From Warburgia ugandensis (Eukaryota; Streptophyta; Magnoliopsida; Canellales; Canellaceae), in NCBI GenBank assembly GCA_035236585.1, contig CP141132.1:57633880-57697879 (forward strand): a DNA stretch of 64,000 bases. Reading direction: 5' to 3'. The position numbers were made by a program, and so were the translations under genes. This document shows positions 49,665-60,760 of the stretch, one piece after another. How positions within the stretch are numbered: position 1 is the stretch's first letter; each line of letters begins with the position of its first letter. The notes beneath the pieces were generated by a model. The model made no database searches and was not told the DNA's origin. It saw only the letters and a program-made list of their open reading frames with translations.

Positions 49665-49960
49665 TAAATATAGGACAGTTCTAACATAACATTCCTATAT
49701 CATCAAAACAATATAAGACCATTCTACAAAAACTGTCCTATATTATGATAACTATAGGACGGTTATTAATTAACAGTCCTTTATTTAATAATAATCATAA
49801 GGCGGTTTATAAATAACTGTCCTATAACTAACAAGCATTAGATTAACAATATAGGGCAATTAGCAAACCATCCTATACTTATACAAAATATAGGACCGTT
49901 ATTACATAATTGTCTTATACTATTATGTTATAAAAGACAGTTTTGTATTAACTATCCTAT
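49665..49960. repeat. ACCGTCC/GGACGGT palindromic array B
   Basis: Five or so diverged copies of the same palindrome as array A, upstream of the CACTA ORF2. Confidence 0.75.
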
Positions 49961-50079
49961 AGTTCTTAAATATAGCAAATTGAATAATTGGCAGTAGACT
50001 GTAGGCTACTAGGCTGTAGCCATAGTTGTGCACAATGAAATTGAATAATTGATATTCCTTAAGCCTTAAAGCATAAAGA

Positions 50080-50745
50080 ATCTTAGTTGAGGATGAGCTT
50101 AAAAAGGGTTATATAAGTAACTCATTAGTTGTCGAGGATGAGTAAAGAAAGAGTTATGTAATTAACTCATTATTAAGGATGAGTATGTAACTCATTAGTT
50201 GAGGATAAGTAAAGAAAGAGTCATGTAATTAACTCATTAGGTGAGAATGAGAATAGAAGTAGCTATGTAATTAACTCATTAGTTGAGAATGAGTATAGAA
50301 AGAGAAGAGTTATGTAATTAACTCATTAGGTGAGATTGAGAATAGAAGGAGTTATGTAATTAACTCATTAGTTGAGAATGAGTATAGAAAGAGAAGAGTT
50401 ATATAATTAACTCATTAGGTGAGATTAAGAATGGAAGGAATTATGTAATTAACTCATTAGTTGTGAATGAGTATAGAAAGAGAAGAGTTATGTAATTAAC
50501 TCATTAGGTGTAATTGAGAATGGAAGGAGTTATGTAATTTACTCATTAGGTGCAATTGAGAATGGAAGGAGTTATGTAATTAACTCATTAGTTGAGAATG
50601 AGTATAGAAAGAGAAGAGTTATGTAATCAACTCATTAGGTGAGAATGAGAATAGAAGGAGTTATGTAACTTAATCATTAGTTGAGAATGAGTATAGAAAG
50701 AGTTATGTAATTGAGTCATCAGGTGAGAATAAGAATAGAAACAGT
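50080..50745 (+). repeat. Minisatellite, about 40-50-bp units, ~15 copies
   Basis: Units contain GAGTTATGTAATTAACTCAT and TAGTTGAGAATGAGTATAGA in two alternating versions (with or without AGAGAAGAG), giving a higher-order period of about 90 bp. The GAGTTATGTAATTAACTC part is itself an imperfect palindrome. Confidence 0.85.
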
Positions 50746-51744
50746 TAATGTAATTATTTGGGAAGAATTTCAGGAAATAGGAACATAAAATCCCAAACAT
50801 ATTATGAAAAATAAGTAAACCATGATAATATTTGGTTATCAAACAAATTCTAGTTCATACATATGGTGTAACAATGCTAACAAATATGAATTTACCAAGT
50901 TATAAATTATATTGGTATAATAACTCAATTGTTGAATTAGAACAAAAGCTTATCAAGAATTAGAGGGATATTTCATATTGATACGATAACTTTGGTGAGA
51001 CTAAAATTAATTATGGACTATAGTCTATAGTAAAAAGAAGTACATTTGAAATTGATGGTAAAATGATCATGAAAAAATAAAAATGTTGAATGATATTACT
51101 AAGAGTGAGTACCTTTTACTCTATATGGATGAGTTATTCCCAATCTATTATAATCAATTAGGAGTTAGAAATTAGAAACATTAGTAAGAAATCAAAACAA
51201 ATCTTGAGTTATATGAGTTGGATAAGTGATATTCATTAATTTGATGAAAATGAGATATATTAGATCAATTGGTGATGACATATGGAATTAGTATAAGAAA
51301 ATCATAAGCATTTATATAATCTATCATATATGACACTTACAAAACTAGTTAATTATCTAACAAGTGTAATTGTGTATGTAAATGTAGAAAAGAGTCATAT
51401 GTGCAAGATTAGATGAACAAAACCAAGTGTAGCTAAGTGGTCCCCAATTAAATGTCAAAGTTGAGGTTTGGTCTTCAACCACCTCCTTGACAAGTTTTTC
51501 CATCTCACATTGCGTGTTTTGTTTTGATTTTGTTTTCCTATTGGCCTGCCTGCCAGCTACTACAAGAGGGGCCCACACATCGGACGCCAAAGAGTCAAAA
51601 TTTTTGACAACATGATTGAAGTTGAAGTTTCATTAATTGCAGTTTGCCAGTTTGGAGGAGATTGTCCAGCAAGTTTGCAGCAGGCAGTCTGGTAGACTAG
51701 CACAAACACGGTCCCACTCCGACGGATACTAAGTGGCAAGTGTT
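50746..51744. other. No recognised gene
   Basis: AT-rich to 51350. 51357-51751 has two overlapping minus frames (one containing ASDVWAPLVVAGRQANR) that could be a decayed captured exon, but I recognise no family. Confidence 0.3.
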
Positions 51745-52345
51745 GTAACATAAATAAAGGATAGTTACAAAATAGCTATCCTTAATATTTTAAAATATAG
51801 GACAGTTTTGAAATACCCATCCTATATTTTATTAAAGAAATATTATAAAATATAGGACGGTTATGAATTAACCATCTTGTATGTTTAAAATTATAGGACC
51901 GTTTGTACATAATGGTCTTATATTAGATAAATATACAATAGTAACTAACAAGTAACAATACATAATATAAGACAGGTTTCAAATAACCATCCTATATTAT
52001 AGCTATATACTTAAAGGACGGTTACAAAATAATGGTCCTATATTTTTAAACATATATATGATGGTTTATTGTTACCTGTCCTTTATGTTTGTCAAATTAT
52101 AGGATGGTTATTTCTTAACCATTCTATATTTCTAAGTAAAATAGGACCGTTATTCGTTAACCATCCTATTTGTTTTTCCAAATATAGGACTATTATGTTT
52201 TAAACATCTTATATTTTTAATTAAAATAGGACCGTTGTTCATTAACTGTCCTATACTTTCCAATAATATAGGATGGTTATGTTGCAACGGTCCTTTTATT
52301 TTGTGATATTATAGGATTGTTGTTATCGAGCTATCTTGTATTACG
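51745..52345. repeat. ACCGTCC/GGACGGT palindromic array C
   Basis: At least eight copies of TATAGGA(C/T)GGTTA and its complement, often as hairpin pairs. With arrays A and B this brackets the CACTA-derived sequence. No CACTA terminal motif was found at either outer edge. Confidence 0.8.
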
Positions 52346-52497
52346 TTTTTAATTTTCCTTTTCTTTACTAACTCGATGTGAGAGAGAGGAATAATACATT
52401 TACACTTAGATCTTTTGCATGAATTGGTGAAAGCCCTAGCTGGTTTTACATATCTTTCAGATTTTTCTTCTCAAATATCTTCAACCATTCTCCCACA

Positions 52498-54969
52498 ATG
52501 AGCAGCACATCGACAGCACCATAGGTATGTGTTTCCTTTTTTGTTATTTTTATATCATTCTGTTTCTCTTTTCATTCCTCACTCCCTTATTAGTAATTGG
52601 TGTATATAGTAAACTAAAATTTGTTTGTTAATTGCAATATAGGCATAAGTTGGGAGCATTGATGTTTTTGATAATTTGAATATGCTGTGCGACAACGACG
52701 ATGATGAGCTTGCTAATTTGGAGAACGTGGAGTTAGTTTCAAAATCCAACAGAGGTAAAAAGCATAGGAAGCTACTGTCTCCATTTTGGAATTATTTTGA
52801 ACACCTTCCGGTATAAGAAGATGGAAGACAAAGGTGTAAATGTAAGAAGTGCTCTGTGATATATATTTGCAACAACAAATTTGGTACAGGTAACTTAAAA
52901 CATCATATAAAGACTTGTCAAGGGAGCTCTTCTCGTAATATATGCCAGTTGCTTTTATCTCAAAGTCAGGGGTGTATGTCACTAAGTTCAGATAATAAGT
53001 TTGATCCTAAAGTTTTTTCGTGAGTTAGTAGTAGTTGCAGTTTTTATGCATGATCTACCTTTCCAATTTGTTGAGTATGATAGAATTAGAGCTCTACTAA
53101 AATATTTGAGTGCATATTTGCATTTTATTAGTAGAAATACTGTAAAAGCAGATGTTCTGAGAATGTATAAAAGAGAAAAAGGAAAGATAAAAGAGATGTT
53201 AGAGTTGGCACCTGGTAGGATAATTTTGACATTTGATTTGTGGACTTTTTGTATTACTGATGGTTATATAAGTCTCACGGCACATTTTCTAGATAGTGAG
53301 TGGGTCTTACACAAGAGGATATTAAAATTTTGTTTCTTACCACCTCTATATAATGGAATATCATTAGCAGAAAATGTATACTTATTATTGGTAGAATGGG
53401 GGATTGAGAAAAAGATTTTTTCAATCACTTTAGACAATACTTCTACTAATGATTCTTCTGTTGAGCTATTAAGGCATCAATTAAACATCAGAAACACCCT
53501 TGTTTGTGGTGGAGAGTTCCTTCATCTTCATTGTTGTTGTTATGTTTTGAATTTGATAGTGCAAGATGGTTTGAAAGAAATAGATGATGTTATTCAAAAA
53601 TTCAAGACAGTATCAAGTATGTCAAAGCATCGCAAAGTAGAAAACAAATTTTTTTAAAGTGTGCGAATCACATGTCAATTGAGACAAAAAAGGGCTTAAG
53701 ACAAGATTGTCCTACAAGATGGAATTTAACCTATGCGATGCTTGAAAGTGCTCTTTGTTACCAACGTGCATTTTGTCACTTACAACTAAGTGACTCAAAT
53801 TATAAGCATTGTCCTTCTATCGATGAATGGGAAAAGGCTAAAAAAAATTCAAAGTTTTTGGCAGTTTTTTATGATGCTACTTGCATGTTTTTTGGATCCA
53901 AGTATCCCACGAAAAATCTCTACTTTCGTGCAGCATTTGTAATTTATTTGAGTTTAACACAATACATGATAAGCGATGATGATTACATGAAGCGTATGTC
54001 CACCTAAATGTTTGCCAAGTTTTCAAAGTACTGGTTTGAATTGAACACCATTTTGGCAATTGCATGTGTGTTGGATCCTCGATATAAGTTCTCCTTTATG
54101 GAATTCTCATACAAGAAATTGTTTAGTAATGGTTGCTTGAAGTTTGCTCAAGTTCGGAAAAAGTTATTCTCTCTTCAATGAATATACGGTTAAGAGTTCC
54201 TCTAATCCTTCCTCATCTTCCCCAATGGCCAGAGGTAGTGCTCTTGATGCTGATAATAGACAGAAGGTCATTATATTTATAATTATATCTTTCATTATAT
54301 GTGGCTTAGCATATTAAAATTTACTATGAATTGTCTTACATTAAGTTGAATAATATAATTGCATTTGCATTAGAAATTTGATTCATTTGAAATTGAAGGA
54401 TGTTCTTTGGCTATGCAAAAATCACAATTGGAGCTTTATTTGGATGAACCAAGATTGCAAGAGTCAAAGCTGGACATTCTTGCATTCTGGAAAGGCAATC
54501 AATACAGGTTGGTTGATTAATAATCTCTTATCTCATAAAAATAATTTTTTTTATAATCTCATTTACATTTACATTTGCTTCAAATGTTGATTTTAGGTAT
54601 CTTGAACTTGCTACCATGGCTCGTAATGTCTTGAGTATTCTCATATCTACAGTTGCATCAAAGTTTGCTTTTAGTGTTGGTGGTCATGTTCTTGACCAAT
54701 ATAGATGTTCTTTAAAGCCAGATACAATGCAAGCATTGAATTGTGTAAGAGATTGGTTATATTGATTGAAAGGTAATAATTTATAATTCTATATTTAAAC
54801 TATATTTTATGTGAGCTTAGTAATGACTAATGCATGTTTATTCTATATGATTATAGACTCTGCCATTACAGTTGCCATGGATGAGCTTGCTAAGGACATT
54901 GTAAGCATAAGTAGCAGGGCAGGACCACCTCAACCAATTGAAGACTTGGGAACAATTCATTTTGATTAA
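52498..54969 (+). pseudogene. hAT transposase (RICESLEEPER-like), broken
   Basis: A short first exon (52498-52524, MSSTSTAP) ends before GTATGT. The next exon from 52643 has a BED zinc finger (RCKCKKCSVIYICNNKFGTG then HHIKTC). The hAT catalytic core follows with LTFDLWTF, DGYISLTAHFLDSEW, SITLDNTSTNDSSVELL, LHLHCCCYVLNLIV and CPTRWNLTYAMLESAL. The C-terminal dimerisation region has ELYLDEPRLQESKLDILAFW, then after an intron (54508-54597) YLELATMARNVLSILISTVA, HVLDQYRCSLKPDTMQAL and DWLY. A last exon runs from 54857 to the TAA at 54969. Stops at 52522, 52646 and 52814, frameshifts near 53015, 53655 and 54175, and a stop near 54005 inactivate it. Intact proteins of this type bind terminal repeats and cut and join DNA in the nucleus. 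Confidence 0.9.
54508..54597 (+). other. Intron of the hAT transposase gene
   Basis: CAATACAG before GTTGGTTG and TTTTAG before GTATCTTGAA restore WKGNQYRYLELA across the junction, with an AG-G split codon. Confidence 0.75.
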
Positions 54970-55335
54970 TTTGTATAATTTTCATAACTTATATTAATTT
55001 GTTGTGTTTAATATATTGATGGAAGTAGATTTCTTTCATGTACTACTTAATCCTTAGTTATTTACTACTATTGTGGTTATTTGATTCATTTGAATATCTT
55101 TTAGACCTTATGTGAGTGGTGTAAAGTACTGTGTTGTTTTTAAATAAAATATTACAGAAACTTTTTTAGTAATTTGGTATAGATCAAGGTTCACCAATAC
55201 TAGTTGGTAATGCTTTCTGTGTATGTCTGTGTAATTGTCATGTGGAGCATGAAAGGAGTTGGGAAAATGAATTCCATCCTAAGAATTCATGTGGGGTTTG
55301 AAAATTTTAGTTCATAATTGAAAGACCCATTTGGT

Positions 55336-55630
55336 CTTCTTCTGTTCTTTCCATTCATTGAAAGTGTACTGTTGGGTCCTTGACAACATTTGCAACAATT
55401 CTAGCCCCATGAATAGGAGGGTTTGAATACATTGGTCGTGCTAGCTTCTTTAGCTGGTTCTTCACCCTATACAAGAAAGCATGAATATGAAGTTCTTGAA
55501 CGAGAAAATCTTACCTAAGTTAAGCATTTAAGTGCCATGTGCTGAACTCAAACAAGTAGATGCAATTTCTGCTATAGAGCCTCATTGCTGCATCTGAGGA
55601 GGAGCAAACAACATTGAGAGCTCCAATAAC
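55336..55630 (-). pseudogene. Aspartate aminotransferase fragment, two exons
   Basis: On the minus strand exon 1 (55630-55581) reads VIGALNVVCSSSDAAMR. Exon 2 (55466 to about 55336) reads [32 protein letters not shown] and, after a one-base frameshift, NEWKEQKK. Joined, they match the part of plant PLP-dependent aspartate aminotransferase that contains the conserved [11 protein letters not shown] segment with the substrate-binding Arg region. The junction splits an AGG codon as AG/G, and the intron still ends in TATAG, so genomic DNA and not mRNA was the source. The intron now starts GC rather than GT. It lies between the hAT transposase and the hAT right end, so it looks like host sequence captured by the element. 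Confidence 0.82.
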
Positions 55631-56057
55631 CTAATCGATGAAGCATTTGCATCAAGGCATCATCCACTTTAGAAGATCAAAAGTATTCATTTGGGGACAA
55701 CTTTTCAGGTGATCAGAGATTCAGAATCAGAACCATCATGTCAATGAATCATGTCGTTTCATGTCGTGTCGTGTCATCCAAACATGACTTAGTAATGTAA
55801 TCGTGTTACATGGGTCGTGTGGTGTCAATTTTTTAAGAACTTGGTCATGTTCGAGTCAAAGGTTTTTGACACGACTATTAATCGTGTCGTGTTCATGTCA
55901 ACTCATAGCTCTAATCATGTCAACTCACGAACACGACCCGCCAACCTGAATTGCTAGGCCTAGCCTCACATGCCCTTCTAGTGTCTCCAATGGAGGATTA
56001 TTTTGTCAAATCCAAATTTTACAGTAGAAATCGGATTGTAAGTGGGGCGGTCGTCTT

Positions 56058-56520
56058 CTTCCTTAGCCTTTGAGAAGTAGACCGGCTTTCTCGTCCACGG
56101 AGGGTCCTTTTGCTCTAAAACATTGGTTGACTAAACTAAGGAGGTTGAGCATTGCAAAAATAAGGGAAACTAATGGGGCTGATTTCTGTGTTGCGGTCGG
56201 TAAGATGCTCCACCTTCGATCCTTGTATGTACAATCAAAGGATGAGGATGAAGTCCTTGATCTCCAGTCTTTATAAGCTGCATCAAAGCAGCTTCAACAT
56301 CCATATCTAAGAGGCCAGTTGGAGACTTTACCGCACTGGATTGGCACGCTTCAGTGCCCGGTCAGAGTGCCTCTAAGGTGGACAAGATTACAGGATAAAC
56401 CACTGGATAGTCTGCAATCTCCTCCGACCTTACTGGCGCTCGAGCAAAACTTAAAGAGGATTACGGTCGATGATTATCCTACCTTGAACAATAGGAGACT
56501 AAAGAGTGAAGGTTAAAGTG
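56058..56520 (+). pseudogene. NLR (RPM1-like CC-NB-LRR) leucine-rich-repeat fragment
   Basis: Plus-strand readings give LTKLRRLSIAKIRETNGADF, MLHLRSLYVQSKDEDEVLDL and, after a stop at 56274 and a frame change, YLRGQLETLPHWIGTLQC, VRVPLRWTRLQDKPLDSLQS and PTLLALEQ. This is the leucine-rich-repeat part of an RPM1-type disease-resistance protein, which in intact form senses pathogen effectors in the cytosol. NB-ARC and coiled-coil domains are absent from the window. It begins about 90 bp right of the hAT target duplication, so the element may have landed in or beside an already broken NLR gene. Confidence 0.8.
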
Positions 56521-57950
56521 TGCATATAACCAATCCAAGCACATTATATGCAATGTCTGGTTTTGGTTGATCCAAAGTGTCCATCTGCAAGGATTTAATT
56601 TTTGGCCCTTGGTAGCTAAAAAGTATTGCCTTTGGCCATAAGAGCCTGTATATAATTGTCTAATATAGCGACCGAAGTGTTCCAAGCCTGGTATCAGATG
56701 CTGTGCCAGGGTCGCAAATAGGAGACCCCGCTACAGAAACGCCTCCCATTTGATGCAACACTGGTCCCCATTCAATCTGCAAATAGGCTTTAATGCCAAT
56801 TGTTCCCTCTTTCCCCATACGGGAATTTTCATTTCGAGTAGTTAACTTGGAAAACAAGTGATCGAGAGTCCAAGTTTTATCTTTGAAGAAGTAAATTTCA
56901 CAGCTGCACATGTTTAGAGATCAGCTAACAGTCAAGCAGACAGCCTTGGCAGTAGCCTCAATTTTTGTGATCGAAACTACCGTTTTTCCAAACCTAATCT
57001 TCGGTTAGCCATGTCACAAAAACTTCACTCATTAAATAATTCTAGTATTTATACGTTTCATAGCCCTTGTTTTGGTAAACTCTCAGCCTTTTAGCCAAGA
57101 TCAAGTGTAATAATCTAATATATGTAAAAGCTAGGAACTACATTAAGAAAGCTAGGTGCTTGGTGAGCCCGCGTGACAAAATCTATGTGTGCATTCCATA
57201 GGGTTGAAGTTGCAAATATTACTTGGAGGACCTTGAAGGCATTGGTCCGTGCCAGATATCTCATTCACAAGATATAGTTCAACAAAAATCAATTGCCAAT
57301 GTTTTCTTGAAAAAACCCCAGATAGAACCTTATGGATGAAAGTTCTCTAAATTAACGGATTCGATCTTACAGATATGGCACGTCTGGGCCCCATAATGTG
57401 CACACAAGCCAGTAAGATAAGTACTTCTGATTTATAAAAAGGAGTAAATGTGTGATTTATTGCTTAGAATCTCGAAAAATAAGCAGTAGAGTGCTTTAAA
57501 AATTAGTTATGATTGTATAACTTATGATATCTTCAAACAATTAGTAGATGCATGGTAGAGATCCATCAAGAGATTGGGACCACTTTAACTTTAGCCACTG
57601 GGCCCCTAAAGGGAAGCAACCTACCTGGGCATTCTTTGAGATGTTCTGATCCGCTTGTCTTGTTCACCCAGCCCTAGTTAGGCTAAATTTATTACTCCAC
57701 GCACCTGGATGCTTCTACTTCTAGCTACTAATTTTTTAATTGAAAAATTCAATTGTTCTGATTTAAAAATTGAAAATGGCATCAGTAAAATCATCCAACG
57801 ATCATGAATCTTAGAATCTTGCCAATCTAAGCCAAGCCGAACGCGATGAAAGGTCAGATTATCTAGCGATGGGGCCCAGCAACATTGCTTCCGGTCCAAT
57901 TTTTCTACCCGACCGAGTACCGAATTAGTTTCTGATATTACGTGTCTTCA
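56521..57950. other. Intergenic, includes upstream region of the DnaJ gene
   Basis: No gene recognised. Minus frames at 56479-56911 and 57678-57899 show no domain. The promoter of the DnaJ gene should lie in the last few hundred bases, but no clear TATA box was seen. Confidence 0.45.
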
Positions 57951-58100
57951 GAAATCAGCATAAACTTCCTGCTTTGTCTCTCATTTCCATTGGCTTGGTT
58001 ACTTTGCAGGCCAAACCCCCCAACGAAGGGAAGAAAAGATTATCCCGATCTATGTAGAACACATCAAAACCGTAACCAAAATCTGTCATCTCTGCTCCTG

Positions 58101-58310
58101 GTAAGCTCTAAACCTTCAAACTGATCTCCAAAATTCTACTTCTATGTTTAATTCCTATTTCTTTATCTTAAATTCTTCTTTAATTCAGCGATTTCAGCAT
58201 AGATTTTTGTCCTCTCTGCAAAAATTGAAACGATTGAATGCACAAAATCCCTGACAGGCTGTGTTAAATTCTTGTCTAATTTCTCGTATCTGTGTTTCTT
58301 AATTTGCTAG
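58101..58310 (+). other. Probable 5' UTR intron of the DnaJ gene
   Basis: CTGCTCCTG before GTAAGCTCT and TTTGCTAG before GTTTTCTG give a good GT-AG pair 210 bp long, with a T-rich stretch before the acceptor. Splicing would remove the in-frame sequence upstream of the ATG at 58361. Inferred from signals only. Confidence 0.6.
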
Positions 58311-58360
58311 GTTTTCTGTTTGCTCCCCTTTCCTTTAATTACTGTCCAAATCCTTTTGCG

Positions 58361-59443
58361 ATGGACGGAAACAAAGATGAGGCTCAGAAATGCTTGCGGA
58401 TCGGACAGGAAGTCCTAGAAAAGGGTGATAGAACCCGTGCGCTGAAATTCTTTATAAAAGCCAGACGCCTCGATCCAAGTCTTCCTATTGAAGATCTCAT
58501 TTCAAAGATCAGTGAAGAATCCACCAATTCTTCTGGGATCGACCCTGCTGCATCGACAAAAAGCTCCCGCGATGAAGTATTTAAACAGAATACGAATTCT
58601 TCTGCTAGAGCTAGGGTTTCTGCTGATAGCTCGTCCCCTTCTTCGAAGGCTTACAGTGAGAAGCAGATGTCAGTCGTAAGGCAGATAAAAAAGGAGAAGG
58701 ATTATTACAAGATTTTGGGGTTAGAAAAAGGGTGTTCTGTTGAAGATGTTCGGAAGGCGTATAGGAAATTGTCGCTGAAAGTTCATCCGGATAAGAATCA
58801 GGCACCTGGTTCGGAGGAAGCGTTTAAATTGGTTTCAAAGGCATTTCAGTGCCTTAGTAATGAAGAAAGTAGGAAACATTACGATCTTGTTGGGTCTGAG
58901 GAAGTTGTTTACAATAGGCCACGGCGTGCAAGTCCTGGTTTCAATGGTTTCTACGACGGTGCTGAGATTGATCCTGAGGAGATCTTCAGGAATTTCTTCT
59001 TTGGTGGAGTGCCTATGGCAACCACGACATTCGGTGGCTTTAGGTTTGGCAATGGCATGGGACCAAATATGCGAACAGGGGAGACACAAAGGTCCCCCAA
59101 TTCGAACTTTCGGGCTCTTATTCAGATACTGCCCATCCTTCTTGTCATTCTGTTGAACTTTCTGCCATCATTGGAGCCAATTTACGCCCTTAATCGGTCT
59201 TACCCATATGAGCATCAGTTTGCTACAGAAAGAGGTGTGGCTTATTTCGTGAGGACATCAAAATTTGAACAAGAGTATCCTTCTCGGAGCCTGGAGCGTG
59301 TTGCACTTGAAAAACGTGTGGAGAAAGAGTACTTTACAATCCTTTCTCAAAATTGTCGGGTTGAGTTGCAGCGGCGCCAGTGGGGCCTCACGCAAAACAC
59401 GCCACACTGTGATATGCTTAAACAATATAGGGTTGAGGCATGA
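58361..59443 (+). CDS. DnaJ/DUF1977 membrane co-chaperone (DNAJ49 / DNAJB12-14-like)
   Basis: A single uninterrupted frame of 360 residues. Residues 5-40 (EAQKCLRIGQEVLEKGDRTR and so on) are the N-terminal signature of the DNAJB12/DNAJB14/plant DNAJ49 group. A Ser-rich linker (about 50-100) follows, then the J domain at about 114-175 with the HPD motif at 142-144, needed to stimulate Hsp70 ATPase. A Gly/Phe-rich stretch (about 195-240), one hydrophobic segment (about 251-270) and a C-terminal DUF1977 region to the end complete the family plan. Relatives sit in the ER membrane with the J domain facing the cytosol and help Hsp70 in protein quality control. The frame stays open upstream to 58292, but that part has no ATG and falls in the probable 5' UTR intron. 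The ATG at 58361 gives the conserved MDGNKDEA start. This is the only intact gene here. Confidence 0.95.
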   Translation: MDGNKDEAQKCLRIGQEVLEKGDRTRALKFFIKARRLDPSLPIEDLISKISEESTNSSGIDPAASTKSSRDEVFKQNTNSSARARVSADSSSPSSKAYSEKQMSVVRQIKKEKDYYKILGLEKGCSVEDVRKAYRKLSLKVHPDKNQAPGSEEAFKLVSKAFQCLSNEESRKHYDLVGSEEVVYNRPRRASPGFNGFYDGAEIDPEEIFRNFFFGGVPMATTTFGGFRFGNGMGPNMRTGETQRSPNSNFRALIQILPILLVILLNFLPSLEPIYALNRSYPYEHQFATERGVAYFVRTSKFEQEYPSRSLERVALEKRVEKEYFTILSQNCRVELQRRQWGLTQNTPHCDMLKQYRVEA

Positions 59444-60240
59444 TCTTTTAGCCAAGGTTTAACCCTGTTCCTTGTTTTTTCATTTTAAGAGATACTATAT
59501 GTTCTCATGAGGGAGTTGGGCAGCATTTCATTGCAACCAGTAGATTTCATTTAAAATAATGAGTTATGTTTCTTCATATCTCTTCTTCCACATTGGTTAC
59601 TGATAGCTACAGATAAAGTGTGTAGACTGGCACTGTATCAATTGCTTGCTTTTGGAGTGAGAATGTTCCAGCACGTTCCAGTTAGTAATTAAGCTTTGTT
59701 AAATTTGCTGGCTGTTGCACGAATTTAGAACTTGTTTGACCTTTCCTTTTTGACAGTGAAGACTATTAGGTTGGTCAATTCAAATTTGTTGATCATTTTG
59801 TATCTGCAAATCATGTTGATGTAATCCTATTATTTGACTTCTTCTTAGCAATTATTGATATTTGACTTTCTTAGTGGCTGAGAGATGAAGTAGGTGTTGA
59901 ATGGAGCTGCTACTAGTCTGGGTTGGGAAGGACTCAGATGCTTCCAAAGTTCAAACTCTTAGTCCGTTATAAGTAGTTCTAACTCAAAGTTCTTTAAACT
60001 CTTTCTAATTATGTTATTTGAATGTAAGCCCTGTGCTTGAGAGAGTTATACTATCTTTTGGTGATCTGGTAACTCTTATCTGGGCCACTTTATCTAGCCT
60101 TTCTGTGCCCTTCATGTTGTGTTGTTCTAACTTCTGTCACCATCTGTCTTGAACTAAATAGAATAAATTTACAGAAGTTTTTTGTGAAACTGTAGTAAGG
60201 CAGTGGCATATATCAGCTTGTTGTTTTGGAGAGCGTTCAA
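59444..60240 (+). other. 3' UTR and downstream of the DnaJ gene
   Basis: T-rich sequence without open frames; it probably includes the 3' UTR. No definite polyadenylation signal was picked. Confidence 0.45.
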
Positions 60241-60289
60241 ATCAAGGGAATAATGGTGGCCTGGCAGGAGACGATCAATGGTGGCCTGG

Positions 60290-60760
60290 TAGGAGGTAAT
60301 CAAGGTTCTTGTTGGTAAGCTGTTGTGGAGAGTAAGTGATGAGGACTAGCCCTTTGGCATATTATTGCTTCTAAGAAATGGAGAGAAACTTGGGGCTAGT
60401 GTTTTGTGATAAAATATTTAGACTGAGGGCTGCTAGGCATAGAGAGATACCTTTGAATTGGACATACATCTTAGGGGTTCTTTGGTTTAACCTACTGGAG
60501 TATTCCTCCAATGTCTGACACTCATTGCGACCAAAATGGAACAGAGCAAAGAAAAATTGTACAACAGTAGGTAATTTAACCCTTTCAACTGTGATTGGTA
60601 TCCAAATCCAAGAAGAATGTGTGCTGAATAAGATGTCTTCTAGAAGTGAATGAGACTCTTCTTGGTAAATGGTTGTGGAGATTGTGTGACAAGAGCAAGC
60701 ACTTTTGGCATATTTTCAGTACCAAGAAAAAAGGAGAAGGTTGGGCATTTGGTTTCTGGT
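60290..60760 (+). pseudogene. LINE reverse-transcriptase C-terminal fragments, two
   Basis: Around 60647-60735 the reading NETLLGKWLWRL then HFWHIFSTKK fits the LLGKWLWRF...W..VI..KY pattern common after the RT of plant non-LTR elements. A weaker copy at about 60300-60380 reads VLVGKLLWRVSDED and PFWHIIASKKW. Both are short and out of context. They may be one duplicated fragment. Confidence 0.5.

Larger units (their letters stand above)
43848..55962 (+). mobile_element. hAT-superfamily transposon, 12.1 kb, with nested cargo
   Basis: The left end TAGGCTTGG and the reverse complement of the right end TAGGCCTAGCAA are short inverted repeats. Directly outside lie GCCTCACG (43840-43847) and GCCTCACA (55963-55970), an 8-bp target duplication with one CpG-type change, as hAT elements produce. 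Subterminal regions repeat hAT-like GTGTCGTGT/ACACGAC words (notably 55755-55940). A broken hAT transposase gene lies at 52498-54969 on +. Inside are CACTA-derived sequence (44050-52345) and an aspartate aminotransferase fragment (55336-55630). It appears unable to move by its own enzyme. Confidence 0.75.

Noticed and set aside
50080-50745. Regular repeats considered as a CRISPR-like array
   Set aside because: Repeats are contiguous and diverged with no unique spacers; the context is a plant transposon.
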